Part shown: piece after piece, positions 7,652 to 16,261 of the stretch | Position numbering within the stretch: the first letter of the stretch is position 1 | Layout of the letters: every line of letters begins with the position of its first letter | DNA from: Ilumatobacteraceae bacterium | Lineage (GTDB): Bacteria > Actinomycetota > Acidimicrobiia > Acidimicrobiales > Ilumatobacteraceae | NCBI GenBank assembly: GCA_023254135.1 | Contig: JALQYL010000012.1 | Coordinates: 1 to 34,675, forward strand | Reading direction: 5' to 3' | DNA length: 34,675 nucleotides | Notes under the pieces: model-generated | Told to the model about the DNA's origin: nothing | What the model saw: only the letters and a program-made list of their open reading frames with translations | Database searches by the model: none | Made by a program: the position numbers and the translations under genes

Positions 7652-8692
7652 ATGAGTCGTAACAACCCCTTGGCCATTGGTCGTGATATCGCGATCGACC
7701 TGGGCACCGCGAACACCTTGGTGTACGTGCGTGGGCAGGGGATTGTGCTCAATGAGCCTTCCGTGGTGGCTATCGACATGCGCGATGGGCGACCTGTTGC
7801 GGTGGGCTGGGAAGCCAAGCGCATGCTCGGAAGAACTCCCAAACACATCGAAGCAATTCGCCCGTTGAAAGACGGAGTGATTGCCGACTTTGACGTGTGC
7901 GAAAAAATGTTGCGCTATTTCATTCAGCGCATCACCACCAGTCGTTGGAGCAAACCGCGCATGGTTATTTGTGTTCCGTCTGGCATCACTGGGGTTGAGC
8001 AACGCGCCGTGCAAGACGCTGCGGAATATGCAGGCGCGCGCCGTCCGGTGCACATCATTGAAGAACCCATGGCGGCGGCAATCGGTGCCGATCTTCCGGT
8101 GCATGAGCCAAGCGGCAACATGATTGTTGACATTGGCGGAGGCACCACAGAGGTTGCGGTCATTTCGTTGGGTGGCATTGTGGTGGCGCAAAGCGCTCGA
8201 GTGGCTGGTGACGAACTCGACGAGTCCATCGTGGCGTACGTGCGCACACAATTTGGTCTCGACATCGGGGTGAACACCGCAGAAGAAATCAAGATACAAA
8301 TGGCGTCTGCTTGGCCATTGGCACAAGAACTCACCGCCGATGTGGGCGGGCGCGACACCGTGTCGGGACTGCCTCGCACGGTGGAACTCACGTCTGAGAA
8401 CGTGCGTGAAGCCATTGCCGAGCCAGTCGCTGCAATTATTGACGCTGTGAAGTCCACTCTTGATCGCACGCCGCCGGAATTGGCAGCCGACATCATGGAT
8501 AGAGGTATCTATGTGTCGGGCGGTGGGGCATTGCTGTCGGGAATCACACAACGTATTAATCATGAAACGGGCATGCCTTGTTATGTTGCCCCCGACCCGC
8601 TGTACGCGGTCGCTATTGGTTCGGGCCGCGCGCTTGAGAACATTGAAGCGATGCGCGGAATGATGTCCTCACCGGGACTCGACCAGCAGTAG
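7652..8692 (+). CDS. mreB: Rod-shape-determining actin homologue MreB
   Basis: A 346-residue bacterial actin that polymerises at the inner membrane and positions the elongation machinery. Actin-fold signatures: phosphate-1 DLGTANTLVYV (about 14-24), EEPMAAAIGA, phosphate-2 DIGGGTTEVAVIS (about 165-177) and adenosine motif SGGGALLSGI near residue 290. Start ATG at 7652 follows GAGGAG with suitable spacing. It is the first gene of the mreBCD-mrdA-rodA operon, so the cell is probably rod-shaped or grows by lateral wall insertion rather than at the poles only. Confidence 0.97.
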   Translation: MSRNNPLAIGRDIAIDLGTANTLVYVRGQGIVLNEPSVVAIDMRDGRPVAVGWEAKRMLGRTPKHIEAIRPLKDGVIADFDVCEKMLRYFIQRITTSRWSKPRMVICVPSGITGVEQRAVQDAAEYAGARRPVHIIEEPMAAAIGADLPVHEPSGNMIVDIGGGTTEVAVISLGGIVVAQSARVAGDELDESIVAYVRTQFGLDIGVNTAEEIKIQMASAWPLAQELTADVGGRDTVSGLPRTVELTSENVREAIAEPVAAIIDAVKSTLDRTPPELAADIMDRGIYVSGGGALLSGITQRINHETGMPCYVAPDPLYAVAIGSGRALENIEAMRGMMSSPGLDQQ

Positions 8693-8702
8693 AACAACTC
8701 TC

Positions 8703-9821
8703 GTGGCGGCAAGTCCCTTCACGCGACGCCGAGCAATTCTTCTGCTCTCGCTGACTTCGGTGATTTTGATCACCCTTGATTTGCGTGGCAGTGCACTCGT
8801 CAATTTCACGCGTTCAGCATTTGGTGTGGTGTTCCGTCCCATTGAAAGCGCAACGCGTGTCGTGACTCGCCCGCTTGAGAACACCTGGCATGGAATCACC
8901 AATTACAACGATGTTGTGAAAGAGAACAAGCGCCTGCGTGACCTGGTGGCATATGGGCAAGGTTCCACCATCGCCGCGGTTGCCAGCGTGCGCGAAGCAC
9001 AAGAGTTGCTTGCTTTGAATGGCTTGCCCACGTTGGCTGGTATTTCGTCGTGCACCGCACAAGTTGTTGGTCAATCTCCGTCCAACTATTCCCAAACGGT
9101 GGAAATCAATCGGGGTTCCGAGTGCGGCATCAAAGTGGGAATGCCAGTGTTGAATGCGGCCGGTCTCGTGGGCAAGGTCACCAAGGTGTACGTGCGTCGT
9201 GCGGTGGTGATGATGGCAACTGATCCGAACTATTCGTTGGCTGTGAAAGTGGTGAATGTTCCGCCCACCACCACGACAACCACCATTCCCGGTCAAGCCG
9301 ATGACTCAACGTCGTCCACCACCACGACCACCACAACCACCACGACAACCACCACCACAACGACGTCCACCATCCCTGGTTTCAAGCCGGGGTCAACGGT
9401 GCCCGTGGCAAGTACGGCTGCGCCGTTGCCGGGAGAATCAGTGCCCACCGGAACTGTGGGTCCGAACCAGCCAGCGAAGAACACCAAATCGCCCATCACT
9501 GTGCCTGCAGGGGCTGATTTACCGTTGCGTGAAACCGGGGCATTGGAAGGACGCGGATTGGGGAAAGCTCCCATCGTTCGTTTCGTGGAGAATCAACCAC
9601 GGTTCGGCGAAGTGTTCGTTGGTTCGCCGGTTATCACGGCAGGTGGCGCCACGTCACTTGCACCACCCGATGTGGTGGTGGGTTACGTGAGCAAAGTGGT
9701 GAAGCGCACGGGCACACTTGGCCCCATTCTTGAGGTGAAGTTGTCGGCAAGTCTCGACAATCTAAATTTCGTGCGCATCTTGTTGTATCAGCCATCAACA
9801 GAGCGCACCGCCACTCCATGA
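8703..9821 (+). CDS. mreC: Cell-shape protein MreC with poly-threonine insert
   Basis: A 372-residue bitopic membrane protein that links MreB to PBP2/RodA outside the membrane. It has a short basic N-terminus, one membrane segment (about 11-27), a coiled-coil stretch ending near residue 80 (NDVVKENKRLRDLV), then the beta domain (VVGQSPSNYSQTVEINRGSECGI onward). A low-complexity insert of roughly 100 residues (about 187-290) splits the beta domain: six Thr, then 16 consecutive Thr, then a Pro/Thr/Ser-rich stretch. After it the fold resumes (ENQPRFGEVFVGSPVITAGG). Start GTG at 8703 lies 10 nt after mreB. The insert makes this MreC longer than usual. Confidence 0.93.
   Translation: MAASPFTRRRAILLLSLTSVILITLDLRGSALVNFTRSAFGVVFRPIESATRVVTRPLENTWHGITNYNDVVKENKRLRDLVAYGQGSTIAAVASVREAQELLALNGLPTLAGISSCTAQVVGQSPSNYSQTVEINRGSECGIKVGMPVLNAAGLVGKVTKVYVRRAVVMMATDPNYSLAVKVVNVPPTTTTTTIPGQADDSTSSTTTTTTTTTTTTTTTTSTIPGFKPGSTVPVASTAAPLPGESVPTGTVGPNQPAKNTKSPITVPAGADLPLRETGALEGRGLGKAPIVRFVENQPRFGEVFVGSPVITAGGATSLAPPDVVVGYVSKVVKRTGTLGPILEVKLSASLDNLNFVRILLYQPSTERTATP
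9259..9381 (+). repeat. ACC/ACG/ACA triplet tract inside mreC
   Basis: Imperfect ACN triplets encode two poly-Thr runs (6 and 16 residues) separated by IPGQADDSTSS. The codons are mixed (ACC, ACG, ACA), which suggests selection for threonine and not simple microsatellite slippage. Confidence 0.8.
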
Positions 9822-10339
9822 TCGATCGACTCATTTCATTTTCCGAAGCCAAATATGTCCGCCTTGTATTGGTGGGGCTCTTCTTTCTTGCGCTTCAGAC
9901 CACTTTGTTCAACGAGATGCGACCCTTCGGTGTTTGTTTGCAAGTGATGGTGTTGCTTGCTGCGGCTAGTGGTTTGGCCCGCGGCTCTGAAGCTGGTGCA
10001 ATCGCCGGATTCATTGTTGGATTGTTGTACGACATGGTGCTCACCACTCCGCTCGGATTGTGCGCGGCGGTGTTTGCCATCATCGGTTATCTCGCTGGGT
10101 TTGCGCACTCATTTGTCCACGAACCCACGTGGTGGTCGCGAATGATTCTCGGATCGGCCGCTAGTGCAGTGGGCATGATTCTCCTGCCGTTGGCGTTTGC
10201 AATGACCGGAACGGACGGATTGTTCACAACACACATTTTTGTCGTGGTGTTGGTGGTGGCCCTCTTCAACGGCGTGTTCAGCGTGCCGGCCGAATGGATT
10301 TGTCGATGGGCACTGCGCGAACCGACGGTGGTTCGATAA
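9818..10339 (+). CDS. mreD: Rod-shape-determining membrane protein MreD
   Basis: A 173-residue integral membrane protein of the elongasome with about five hydrophobic segments (for example VRLVLVGLFFLALQTTLF and AGAIAGFIVGLLYDMVL). MreD is recognised mainly by position between mreC and PBP2, by hydrophobicity profile and by the GLLYDM..TTPLG motif that is common in the family. It overlaps the mreC stop by 4 nt (ATGA), so translation is coupled. Confidence 0.9.
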   Translation: MIDRLISFSEAKYVRLVLVGLFFLALQTTLFNEMRPFGVCLQVMVLLAAASGLARGSEAGAIAGFIVGLLYDMVLTTPLGLCAAVFAIIGYLAGFAHSFVHEPTWWSRMILGSAASAVGMILLPLAFAMTGTDGLFTTHIFVVVLVVALFNGVFSVPAEWICRWALREPTVVR

Positions 10340-12516
10340 TGGCCACCGGACGCTCTGTTTCCCGTATCTCGGTATTGGGTAGCGTCGCGTTGCTCCTGGG
10401 TTCCGTGTTGTGTCTGCGACTGTGGTTTCTGCAGGGTGTTGGCAGTGCCGAAGCAGACCAAAAAATCATGGCGGTGCGAACGCGCACGGTGAAGTTGTCG
10501 CCAGAGCGTGGCCGCATCTTCGACCTCAAGGGTCGTGTCGTTGCAGACAACGAACGAATTCTCACCGTCACACTCGATAGGGCCGTGATTGCCAAACCAC
10601 TGTCTCGTTTGCAGATGTGGAATCGCCTGTCAGGTGTGTTGAACATGACCGTGGCGCAATTGGAGGATCGATACGTATCAAAGAAGTACGACCAATTGCA
10701 GCCGGTGCCTTTGAAAGAAGACATTTCAGAGGACATTGGTGTGTACTTGCGCGAACGGAGCGAGGATTACCCGGGCATCGATGTGCGAGAAGACTGGCGT
10801 CGCGAGTATCCGTATTCGCCCATGGCAAGTCACATCATCGGCTTCTTGGGTGCGATCAAGGACAACAAGAGCGAACTGGCCTATTACAAGAATCTCGGAT
10901 ACGACCCCGACGCACGCGTTGGTCAGTTTGGTGTTGAGCAAACGTACGAGTCAGTGCTGCGTGGCACCCCTGGGTACGTGAAATATGAGGTGGACTCTCG
11001 CGGTCGCATTCTTCGTCAACTTGAGCGCAAAGATGCCGTACCCGGATTCGATGTGCAACTCACCATCAACCTCGACTTGCAACAGTTCACTGAACAAGCA
11101 CTGCAAACAGAACTCATGCTGCGCCGTCGTACCGAAGCGCCCACCATCTTGAAAGATGGAGAGCCGGATCCCGCATATCCGGAAGTCAACTACTACAAGG
11201 CGCCCGCAGGGTCCACCGTGGTGATGAATCACAACACAGGTGAAATTGTGGCAATGGCCAGTTACCCCAACTTTGACAACCGTTGGTTCAACGCTGGCAT
11301 TACATCGGAAAAGTTCAATCAACTCTTCCCCAAGACAGACGACCCCGACCAGTCCATCTTGGTGAATCGCGCCATCTCGGGCCGTTACAACTTGGGTTCA
11401 TCATTCAAACCGTTCGTTGCGTATGCCGCACTGAACACGGGACAACTTCCTGGCGGAACGAACTACTACCTCAAGGACCAAGGTACGTACCAGCTGACAA
11501 GCATTCCCAAGGAACGTTGTCAGTTGAACGTGAAGTGCATCTTCAAGAACGCGAATTGCGGCAATGGTGCACCATGCAAATACGGACGCATCAACATCGT
11601 TTCTGCGTTGGCCATCTCTTCAGACGTGTTCTTCTACAAGATTGGCGAGGAAATCTTCTCGCTGCGTGGCAACAAGCCCATTTTGGAAGAGCAGGTTCGA
11701 CAATTTGGCTTTGGGTCGCCCACTGAAATTGACCTGCCGTACGAATACATCGGCACGGTGCCCAGCAAAGCCCTGAAGCAACGCCTGGCTGCGAGCGGTG
11801 CCATTGCCAAGGAAGAGGGCAAGGGGTACTACGTGGGAGACAACGTGCAGTTCTCCATCGGTCAGGGTCTGTTGTCGGCATCGCCACTTCAACTTGCCGT
11901 TGCATACGGAACATTGGCCAACGGCGGCAAGGTGATGAAGCCGCATGTCGTTCGCGCAATTTGGGCTCCTGGCACTCCCAACGGAAAATCCGGTCAGGTG
12001 AATCTTGAAGCGGGAACGGTTATCCAAGACTTCAGCGCTCCTGAAGTGGTGCGCGATATCGGTGCACGACCAGAGGTTCTTGATCCCATCATTCGGGGAC
12101 TTACTCGAGTGGTGAATGGTCCCGGTGTACGTTCCGACATCTATCACTCCACCACGGGCGAGAATCTTTTCCGTTCGTATCCGAAGCGCACCTTGCCCAT
12201 TGCGGGCAAGACCGGAACCGCACAAGGTGCCGGCAACCTTCCGTGGAATGACTCATCCGCATTTGGTGCCTTCAGTAAAGATCCCACAAAGCCGTACACG
12301 GCAGTTGCGTATTTGGAGAAGAGCGGATTTGGTTCTCGCGCTGCCGCGCCAGTGGTGAAATGTGCGTTCACCGCATTGGCCGGAAAAGTACACGTTGATA
12401 CCGCGGTTCCCTCTGACCCGCTCGACACCGCAAGTTTCGACGTGGCCCCCGCACAAAGCTTGGGACGCAACAACGTGATGTGCGTCATCGGCTCTGGTTC
12501 TTCGGTGCGTGACTGA
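10339..12516 (+). CDS. mrdA: Penicillin-binding protein 2, elongasome transpeptidase
   Basis: A 725-residue class B PBP that cross-links peptidoglycan during elongation with RodA. It has an N-terminal membrane anchor (about 10-32), a pedestal/dimerisation domain (RGRIFDLKGRVVADN), and a transpeptidase domain with SxxK Ser354-Lys357 (GSSFKPF), SSD at 427-429 and KTG at 624-626. Start ATG at 10339 overlaps the mreD TAA by one base and has GGTGG 8 nt upstream; an upstream ATG at 10294 would lie inside mreD and add 15 residues. Four cysteines (394, 400, 407, 413) sit in a short loop between SxxK and SxD, unusual for an exported domain and possibly forming disulfides. The protein is longer than the E. 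coli enzyme (633). Confidence 0.95.
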   Translation: MATGRSVSRISVLGSVALLLGSVLCLRLWFLQGVGSAEADQKIMAVRTRTVKLSPERGRIFDLKGRVVADNERILTVTLDRAVIAKPLSRLQMWNRLSGVLNMTVAQLEDRYVSKKYDQLQPVPLKEDISEDIGVYLRERSEDYPGIDVREDWRREYPYSPMASHIIGFLGAIKDNKSELAYYKNLGYDPDARVGQFGVEQTYESVLRGTPGYVKYEVDSRGRILRQLERKDAVPGFDVQLTINLDLQQFTEQALQTELMLRRRTEAPTILKDGEPDPAYPEVNYYKAPAGSTVVMNHNTGEIVAMASYPNFDNRWFNAGITSEKFNQLFPKTDDPDQSILVNRAISGRYNLGSSFKPFVAYAALNTGQLPGGTNYYLKDQGTYQLTSIPKERCQLNVKCIFKNANCGNGAPCKYGRINIVSALAISSDVFFYKIGEEIFSLRGNKPILEEQVRQFGFGSPTEIDLPYEYIGTVPSKALKQRLAASGAIAKEEGKGYYVGDNVQFSIGQGLLSASPLQLAVAYGTLANGGKVMKPHVVRAIWAPGTPNGKSGQVNLEAGTVIQDFSAPEVVRDIGARPEVLDPIIRGLTRVVNGPGVRSDIYHSTTGENLFRSYPKRTLPIAGKTGTAQGAGNLPWNDSSAFGAFSKDPTKPYTAVAYLEKSGFGSRAAAPVVKCAFTALAGKVHVDTAVPSDPLDTASFDVAPAQSLGRNNVMCVIGSGSSVRD

Positions 12517-13694
12517 TGACGCGTGCAATATTTACTCGCCGTCCCGATTCCGGCCTCGGAAACATCAAGCGGGGATTCGCCGATCCCACACGCAACATTG
12601 ACTGGATTCTCATGGGTGCCGTGGGCGCACTCACCATCATCGGCTTCTTCATGATTTATTCCGCAACGCGTCCACGTCTGCTGGACAATGGTCTCGACCC
12701 TTTTCAGTCGGTGCAGCGTCAAATCATCTTCGTGATTATTGCCATCCTCATGATGGGTCTCGTGATGTGGATGGATTATGTGCAGCTACGAGGCAGCGCC
12801 GAACTTCTCTACGCCTCCACCATCGTCTTGTTGATTCTGGTGTATTTGTTGGGAGCAGTGAAGGGTGGCGCAAAACTCTCGTTCGACCTCGGACCCATTG
12901 CTATTCAGCCTTCCGAATTGTCGAAAGTGACCACACTGTTGTTGTTGTGCGGATTCTTGGCCGACGATGACAGCGACACTTTGGCATGGGAGAGATTCAT
13001 CCAAGCACTGTTCATCGTGGGTGTGCCTTTTGCGTTGGTACTCATCGAGCCTGACCTTGGCTCTGCATCCGTTGTGGTGGCCGCGGCCATGGGTGTATTG
13101 CTGGTGGCGGGGGCGCGCACCAAATACATCGTCACCATTACGGCCCTCACCATTGCGTCGGGCATCGCCGGAGCAGTGTCGGGTGTGGTGAAGAAGTACC
13201 AAATCGCCCGCATCACCGGATTCCTCGACCCCAATCCCAACTCTCAATCGGCCACGGTGCGAAATCTTGTGAACCAGGTGAACCAGGCAAAGCGGGCGGT
13301 CGCCGCAGGAGGCTTCTTCGGTAAGGGATACCTGAACGGTCCATCCACCAATGGACGTTTCATCCCGGTGCAATCCACCGACTTCGTGTTTTCCGCCGTG
13401 GGGGAGCAGTTCGGAATGTTGGGGGCCATGGTGGTGCTGGGACTTCTTGGTCTGGTGTTGTATCGGGTGTATCGCATCGCCCGCCTGGCCAACGACAAAT
13501 TGGGAGTACTCATTTGCTCGGGTGTTTTCACCATGATTTTGTGGCAGGCCTTCCAAAACATCGGGATGACCATCGGAATCACCCCCGTCTCGGGCGTTCC
13601 TTTGCCCTTTGTGTCGTATGGGGGGTCCCACATGGTGGCCTTTGCCATGATGATCGGGCTTGTGCAGAGCGTTCACATGCGCCGTTTCCGCTAG
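12516..13694 (+). CDS. rodA: SEDS-family peptidoglycan glycosyltransferase RodA
   Basis: A 392-residue polytopic membrane enzyme that polymerises lipid II into glycan strands in complex with PBP2. About ten hydrophobic segments are visible. SEDS signatures include the EPDLGSASV segment carrying the key Asp, GKGYLNGPSTNGRFIPVQSTDFVFSAVGEQFG and the C-terminal GVPLPFVSYGGSHM. ATG at 12516 overlaps the mrdA TGA by one base. It is the last gene of the elongasome operon. Confidence 0.96.
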   Translation: MTRAIFTRRPDSGLGNIKRGFADPTRNIDWILMGAVGALTIIGFFMIYSATRPRLLDNGLDPFQSVQRQIIFVIIAILMMGLVMWMDYVQLRGSAELLYASTIVLLILVYLLGAVKGGAKLSFDLGPIAIQPSELSKVTTLLLLCGFLADDDSDTLAWERFIQALFIVGVPFALVLIEPDLGSASVVVAAAMGVLLVAGARTKYIVTITALTIASGIAGAVSGVVKKYQIARITGFLDPNPNSQSATVRNLVNQVNQAKRAVAAGGFFGKGYLNGPSTNGRFIPVQSTDFVFSAVGEQFGMLGAMVVLGLLGLVLYRVYRIARLANDKLGVLICSGVFTMILWQAFQNIGMTIGITPVSGVPLPFVSYGGSHMVAFAMMIGLVQSVHMRRFR

Positions 13695-13703
13695 GGCGCG
13701 AAG

Positions 13704-13709
13704 TATCCT
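13704..13709 (+). promoter_or_regulatory. Candidate -10 box TATCCT for the RNase E/G gene
   Basis: TATCCT lies just after the rodA stop. A start about 7 nt downstream would give a leader of roughly 85 nt carrying two hairpins. No convincing -35 is seen, so read-through from rodA is also possible. Confidence 0.35.
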
Positions 13710-13758
13710 GACTAAGACCGAAAGGGTCGGTTGCGCCAGTTTTGTGGCTGCAGCAGGG

Positions 13759-13788
13759 CCCACATGGCGCGCTTCGGCGCGACGTGGG
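13759..13788 (+). promoter_or_regulatory. UUCG-capped hairpin abutting the RNase E/G ribosome binding site
   Basis: The outer stem CCCAC/GTGGG and the inner stem CGCGC/GCGCG close a cUUCGg tetraloop, with A-C and GG irregularities between them. The 3' arm ends in the GGG that begins the Shine-Dalgarno GGGAAGGA (13786-13793). A smaller GACC-GAAAG-GGTC hairpin lies upstream near 13716. E. coli RNase E autoregulates by cleaving its structured leader; a similar role here is inference. Confidence 0.55.
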
Positions 13789-13799
13789 AAGGAAATTCA

Positions 13800-15524
13800 A
13801 TGGATACCAACGGGACCGGCGCCAGTGCGCCAGCCGAATCAACTCAGCCGCAGCATCGTGAGGGTGGAAATGGCCCTCGACCAGAAGGTCAGGGCGGCCC
13901 CAAGAAGCGTCGTCGCGGATCCCGCGGTGGCAAGAACCGCAAGAAGCCTGGCCAAGAAACTGGCGAGGCAGTAGACAACTCGTCTGCGGTGCGTTCAACC
14001 AGTGCCCCAAAACCATCGGGTCCGCCACCAGCTCCGGGCGCAAAGCCTCGCATTGGAGACACTCGTCCTGCGCCTGCTGCTCCCAAGCCAGACGGTGCTG
14101 CACAGTCGCAAGGTGACGGCACTGCCAAGAAGAAGCGACGTCGTGGTGGACGTGGCAAGTCGCGTTCAGGCGGAAACGGCGGTCAGCAACGTGATCAGGC
14201 AACCGTTGAAGCCGAGATCATCGAACGCCGTAAAGGTCGCGAGCGCAATGGGCGTGCCATTGGCCGTTACATGATGTGTGTTCAGGTGCGAGACGGCATC
14301 ACCCAAGTGGCGGTGATGGAGGGTCGAAACCTCATCGAACATTACGTGAGCCGTCCTTCCGACGATGTGGGGCAGATTCACGGCAATATCTACCTCGGAC
14401 GCGTGCAGAACGTGTTGCCTGGCATGGAAGCCGCATTTGTTGATATCTCCACGCCAAAGAACGCCGTGTTGTATCGCGGCGACGTGCAATACGACCCCGA
14501 AGACGTGGTGGAGAAGGACAATGCTCGAATTGAGCAAATTCTGCGTTCTCGCCAAATGATTCTGTGCCAGGTCACGAAGAATCCCATTGGTGCAAAGGGT
14601 GCGCGCCTCACGCAAGAAGTGTCCATTCCCGGACGTTTCGTGGTGCTGATTCCGAATTCGAAGACATACGGCATCTCCAAACGTCTCGATGATTCCGAGC
14701 GTCGCCGTTTGCGCAACATTCTTGATCGTGTGAAGCCAGCACATCACGGAGTCATCGTTCGAACCGCAGCTGAACACGCCACCGAGCACGAACTGATTGC
14801 CGACATGACCCGCCTGTTGCAGGAGTGGGAACAGATTGAAACCGCATCGAAGAACGCGCAAGGTCCTGCGTTGTTGTATCGCGAGCCTGAACTTGCCGTT
14901 CGCGTCATCCGCGAAGAGTTCAACGCCGAATATCGCGGTGTGGTCATTGACGACCGTCGCCTGTATGAGGACGTTCGCAGTTACGTGCAGGCCTTCAACC
15001 CCGAACTTGCCGACCGAGTGGAATATTTCGACCGCGACGCAGAGCCACTCAGCATTTTCGAAACCCACCACGTGCATGAGCAGTTGCACAAGGCACTGGA
15101 CCGCAAGGTGTGGTTGCCATCGGGTGGTTCGCTCATCATTGAGCACACCGAAGCTCTCACCGTCATCGACGTGAACACGGGCAAGAACGTGGGTACCTCA
15201 AACCTTGAGCAAACCGTTTTCCAGAACAATCTCGAGGCAGCGGCCGAAGTGGCCCATCAGCTTCGTCTGCGCGACATTGGTGGCATCATCGTCATCGACT
15301 TCATCGACATGGAAATCAAAGACAACCGCAAGAAGGTGGTCGAGTCATTCAGGCAGGCGTTGTCCCGTGACAAGACCCGCACCCAGGTGTTCGACATTTC
15401 TGAGTTGGGTCTCGTGGAAATGACCCGAAAGCGTATTGGCGAAGGCCTGCTCACGGCATTTGCTGACGGCTGCCCCGAGTGCTCTGGACGGGGCGTCAAG
15501 GTCGATTACGACCTGCTGAAGTGA
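13800..15524 (+). CDS. Ribonuclease E/G family endoribonuclease
   Basis: A 574-residue single-strand-specific endoribonuclease for mRNA decay and rRNA/tRNA processing. Residues 1-130 are a disordered, Lys/Arg/Gly/Pro-rich extension with two basic patches (KKRRRGSRGGKNRKK and KKKRRRGGRGKSR). An S1 domain follows (NIYLGRVQNVLPGMEAAFVDI). The catalytic Asp457 (VIDVNTG) and Asp500 (VIDFIDM) are 43 apart, and the zinc-link CPEC at 558-561 is 101 after the first Asp; both spacings match E. coli RNase E (303/346/404). The protein ends soon after the zinc link, so there is no C-terminal degradosome scaffold. ATG at 13800 follows GAAGGA. The symbol rne or rng cannot be settled. Confidence 0.95.
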   Translation: MDTNGTGASAPAESTQPQHREGGNGPRPEGQGGPKKRRRGSRGGKNRKKPGQETGEAVDNSSAVRSTSAPKPSGPPPAPGAKPRIGDTRPAPAAPKPDGAAQSQGDGTAKKKRRRGGRGKSRSGGNGGQQRDQATVEAEIIERRKGRERNGRAIGRYMMCVQVRDGITQVAVMEGRNLIEHYVSRPSDDVGQIHGNIYLGRVQNVLPGMEAAFVDISTPKNAVLYRGDVQYDPEDVVEKDNARIEQILRSRQMILCQVTKNPIGAKGARLTQEVSIPGRFVVLIPNSKTYGISKRLDDSERRRLRNILDRVKPAHHGVIVRTAAEHATEHELIADMTRLLQEWEQIETASKNAQGPALLYREPELAVRVIREEFNAEYRGVVIDDRRLYEDVRSYVQAFNPELADRVEYFDRDAEPLSIFETHHVHEQLHKALDRKVWLPSGGSLIIEHTEALTVIDVNTGKNVGTSNLEQTVFQNNLEAAAEVAHQLRLRDIGGIIVIDFIDMEIKDNRKKVVESFRQALSRDKTRTQVFDISELGLVEMTRKRIGEGLLTAFADGCPECSGRGVKVDYDLLK

Positions 15525-15606
15525 CGTCTCGGCCAAATATTTCGTAGAAACCAAGGGTCTGGCAGTGTCCAAGTCCCGCAAACCGCAGATAAAGTAGGAA
15601 CTCGCT

Positions 15607-15918
15607 ATGTACGCAGTGATCGCATCCGGAGGAAAGCAGGAGAAGGTGGCCCAGGGCCAGCAAGTCCAGCTTGAACTCCTTCACGTTGAAGACGGTGCAG
15701 AGGTTTCTCTCACACCAGTCCTCGTTGTCGACGGTTCCACCGTCCTCTCCACACCCGACCAGTTGAAGGGCGCCTCAGTGAAGGGCCGCGTCATCGGAAC
15801 CGCCAAGGGTCCGAAGATCGACGGCTTCACCTACAAGCGTCGTACCAACCAGCGCCGCCGCTTCGGACATCGTCAGAAGTACTCGGTCGTTGAAATCACT
15901 TCCATCGCGAAAGGCTGA
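15607..15918 (+). CDS. rplU: 50S ribosomal protein L21
   Basis: A 103-residue 23S rRNA-binding protein. It starts MYAVIASGGKQEKV and has the C-terminal signature KRRTNQRRRFGHRQKYSVVEI. ATG at 15607 follows TAGGAA. An 82-bp gap separates it from the RNase gene; a TAAAGT -10-like box (15590-15595) sits there, but I could not define a protein-binding leader. It is followed by rpmA after 6 nt. Confidence 0.98.
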   Translation: MYAVIASGGKQEKVAQGQQVQLELLHVEDGAEVSLTPVLVVDGSTVLSTPDQLKGASVKGRVIGTAKGPKIDGFTYKRRTNQRRRFGHRQKYSVVEITSIAKG

Positions 15919-15924
15919 TTCGAA

Positions 15925-16179
15925 ATGTCAAAGACAAAGGGCGGCGGCTCCACAAGGAACGGTCGCGACTCAAATGCTCAGCGCCTCGGCGTCAAGGTGT
16001 TCGACGGAACACTCATCACTGCAGGCACCATCATCATTCGCCAGCGAGGTACCCGTACCCATCCAGGCAAGAACGTGGGCATCGGCAAGGACGACACCCT
16101 GTTCGCACTGTGCGACGGCTCGGTCAAGTTCGGTGAGCGCAAGGGCCGCAAGGTCGTTGACGTGAATCCTGCTGAATAA
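15925..16179 (+). CDS. rpmA: 50S ribosomal protein L27
   Basis: An 84-residue protein at the peptidyl-transferase centre. The signatures are [19 protein letters not shown] and [17 protein letters not shown]. The N-terminus begins MSKTKGGG directly, with no Firmicutes-type cleavable extension. The gene is co-transcribed with rplU and ends at a strong terminator. Confidence 0.98.
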   Translation: MSKTKGGGSTRNGRDSNAQRLGVKVFDGTLITAGTIIIRQRGTRTHPGKNVGIGKDDTLFALCDGSVKFGERKGRKVVDVNPAE

Positions 16180-16202
16180 AACAGCAACACACACAATTTC
16201 AT

Positions 16203-16236
16203 GAAGGCGCACCGCAAGGTGCGCCTTCTGTGTTTT
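16203..16236 (+). terminator. Rho-independent terminator after rpmA
   Basis: A perfect 11-bp stem GAAGGCGCACC/GGTGCGCCTTC with a GCAA loop is followed by TGTGTTTT. It lies between convergent rpmA and the dGTPase gene and may also slow transcription arriving from the minus strand. Confidence 0.92.
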
Positions 16237-16261
16237 AGGAATGCGATGTGCGAAGGAACAT

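Noticed and set aside
7649-8563. 304-codon minus-strand frame opposite mreB
   Set aside because: Shadow of the conserved actin gene; no family features.
12786-13763. 325-codon minus-strand frame opposite rodA
   Set aside because: It has His-rich nonsense composition and no start signal; rodA is unambiguous on the plus strand.
14166-15146. 326-codon minus-strand frame opposite the RNase E/G gene
   Set aside because: The plus-strand RNase frame has catalytic residues at exact family spacing, so the opposite frame is a codon-bias shadow.
15525-15606. L21 autoregulatory leader before rplU
   Set aside because: No stable hairpin or known leader signature could be drawn by eye; only a weak TAAAGT -10-like box is visible.
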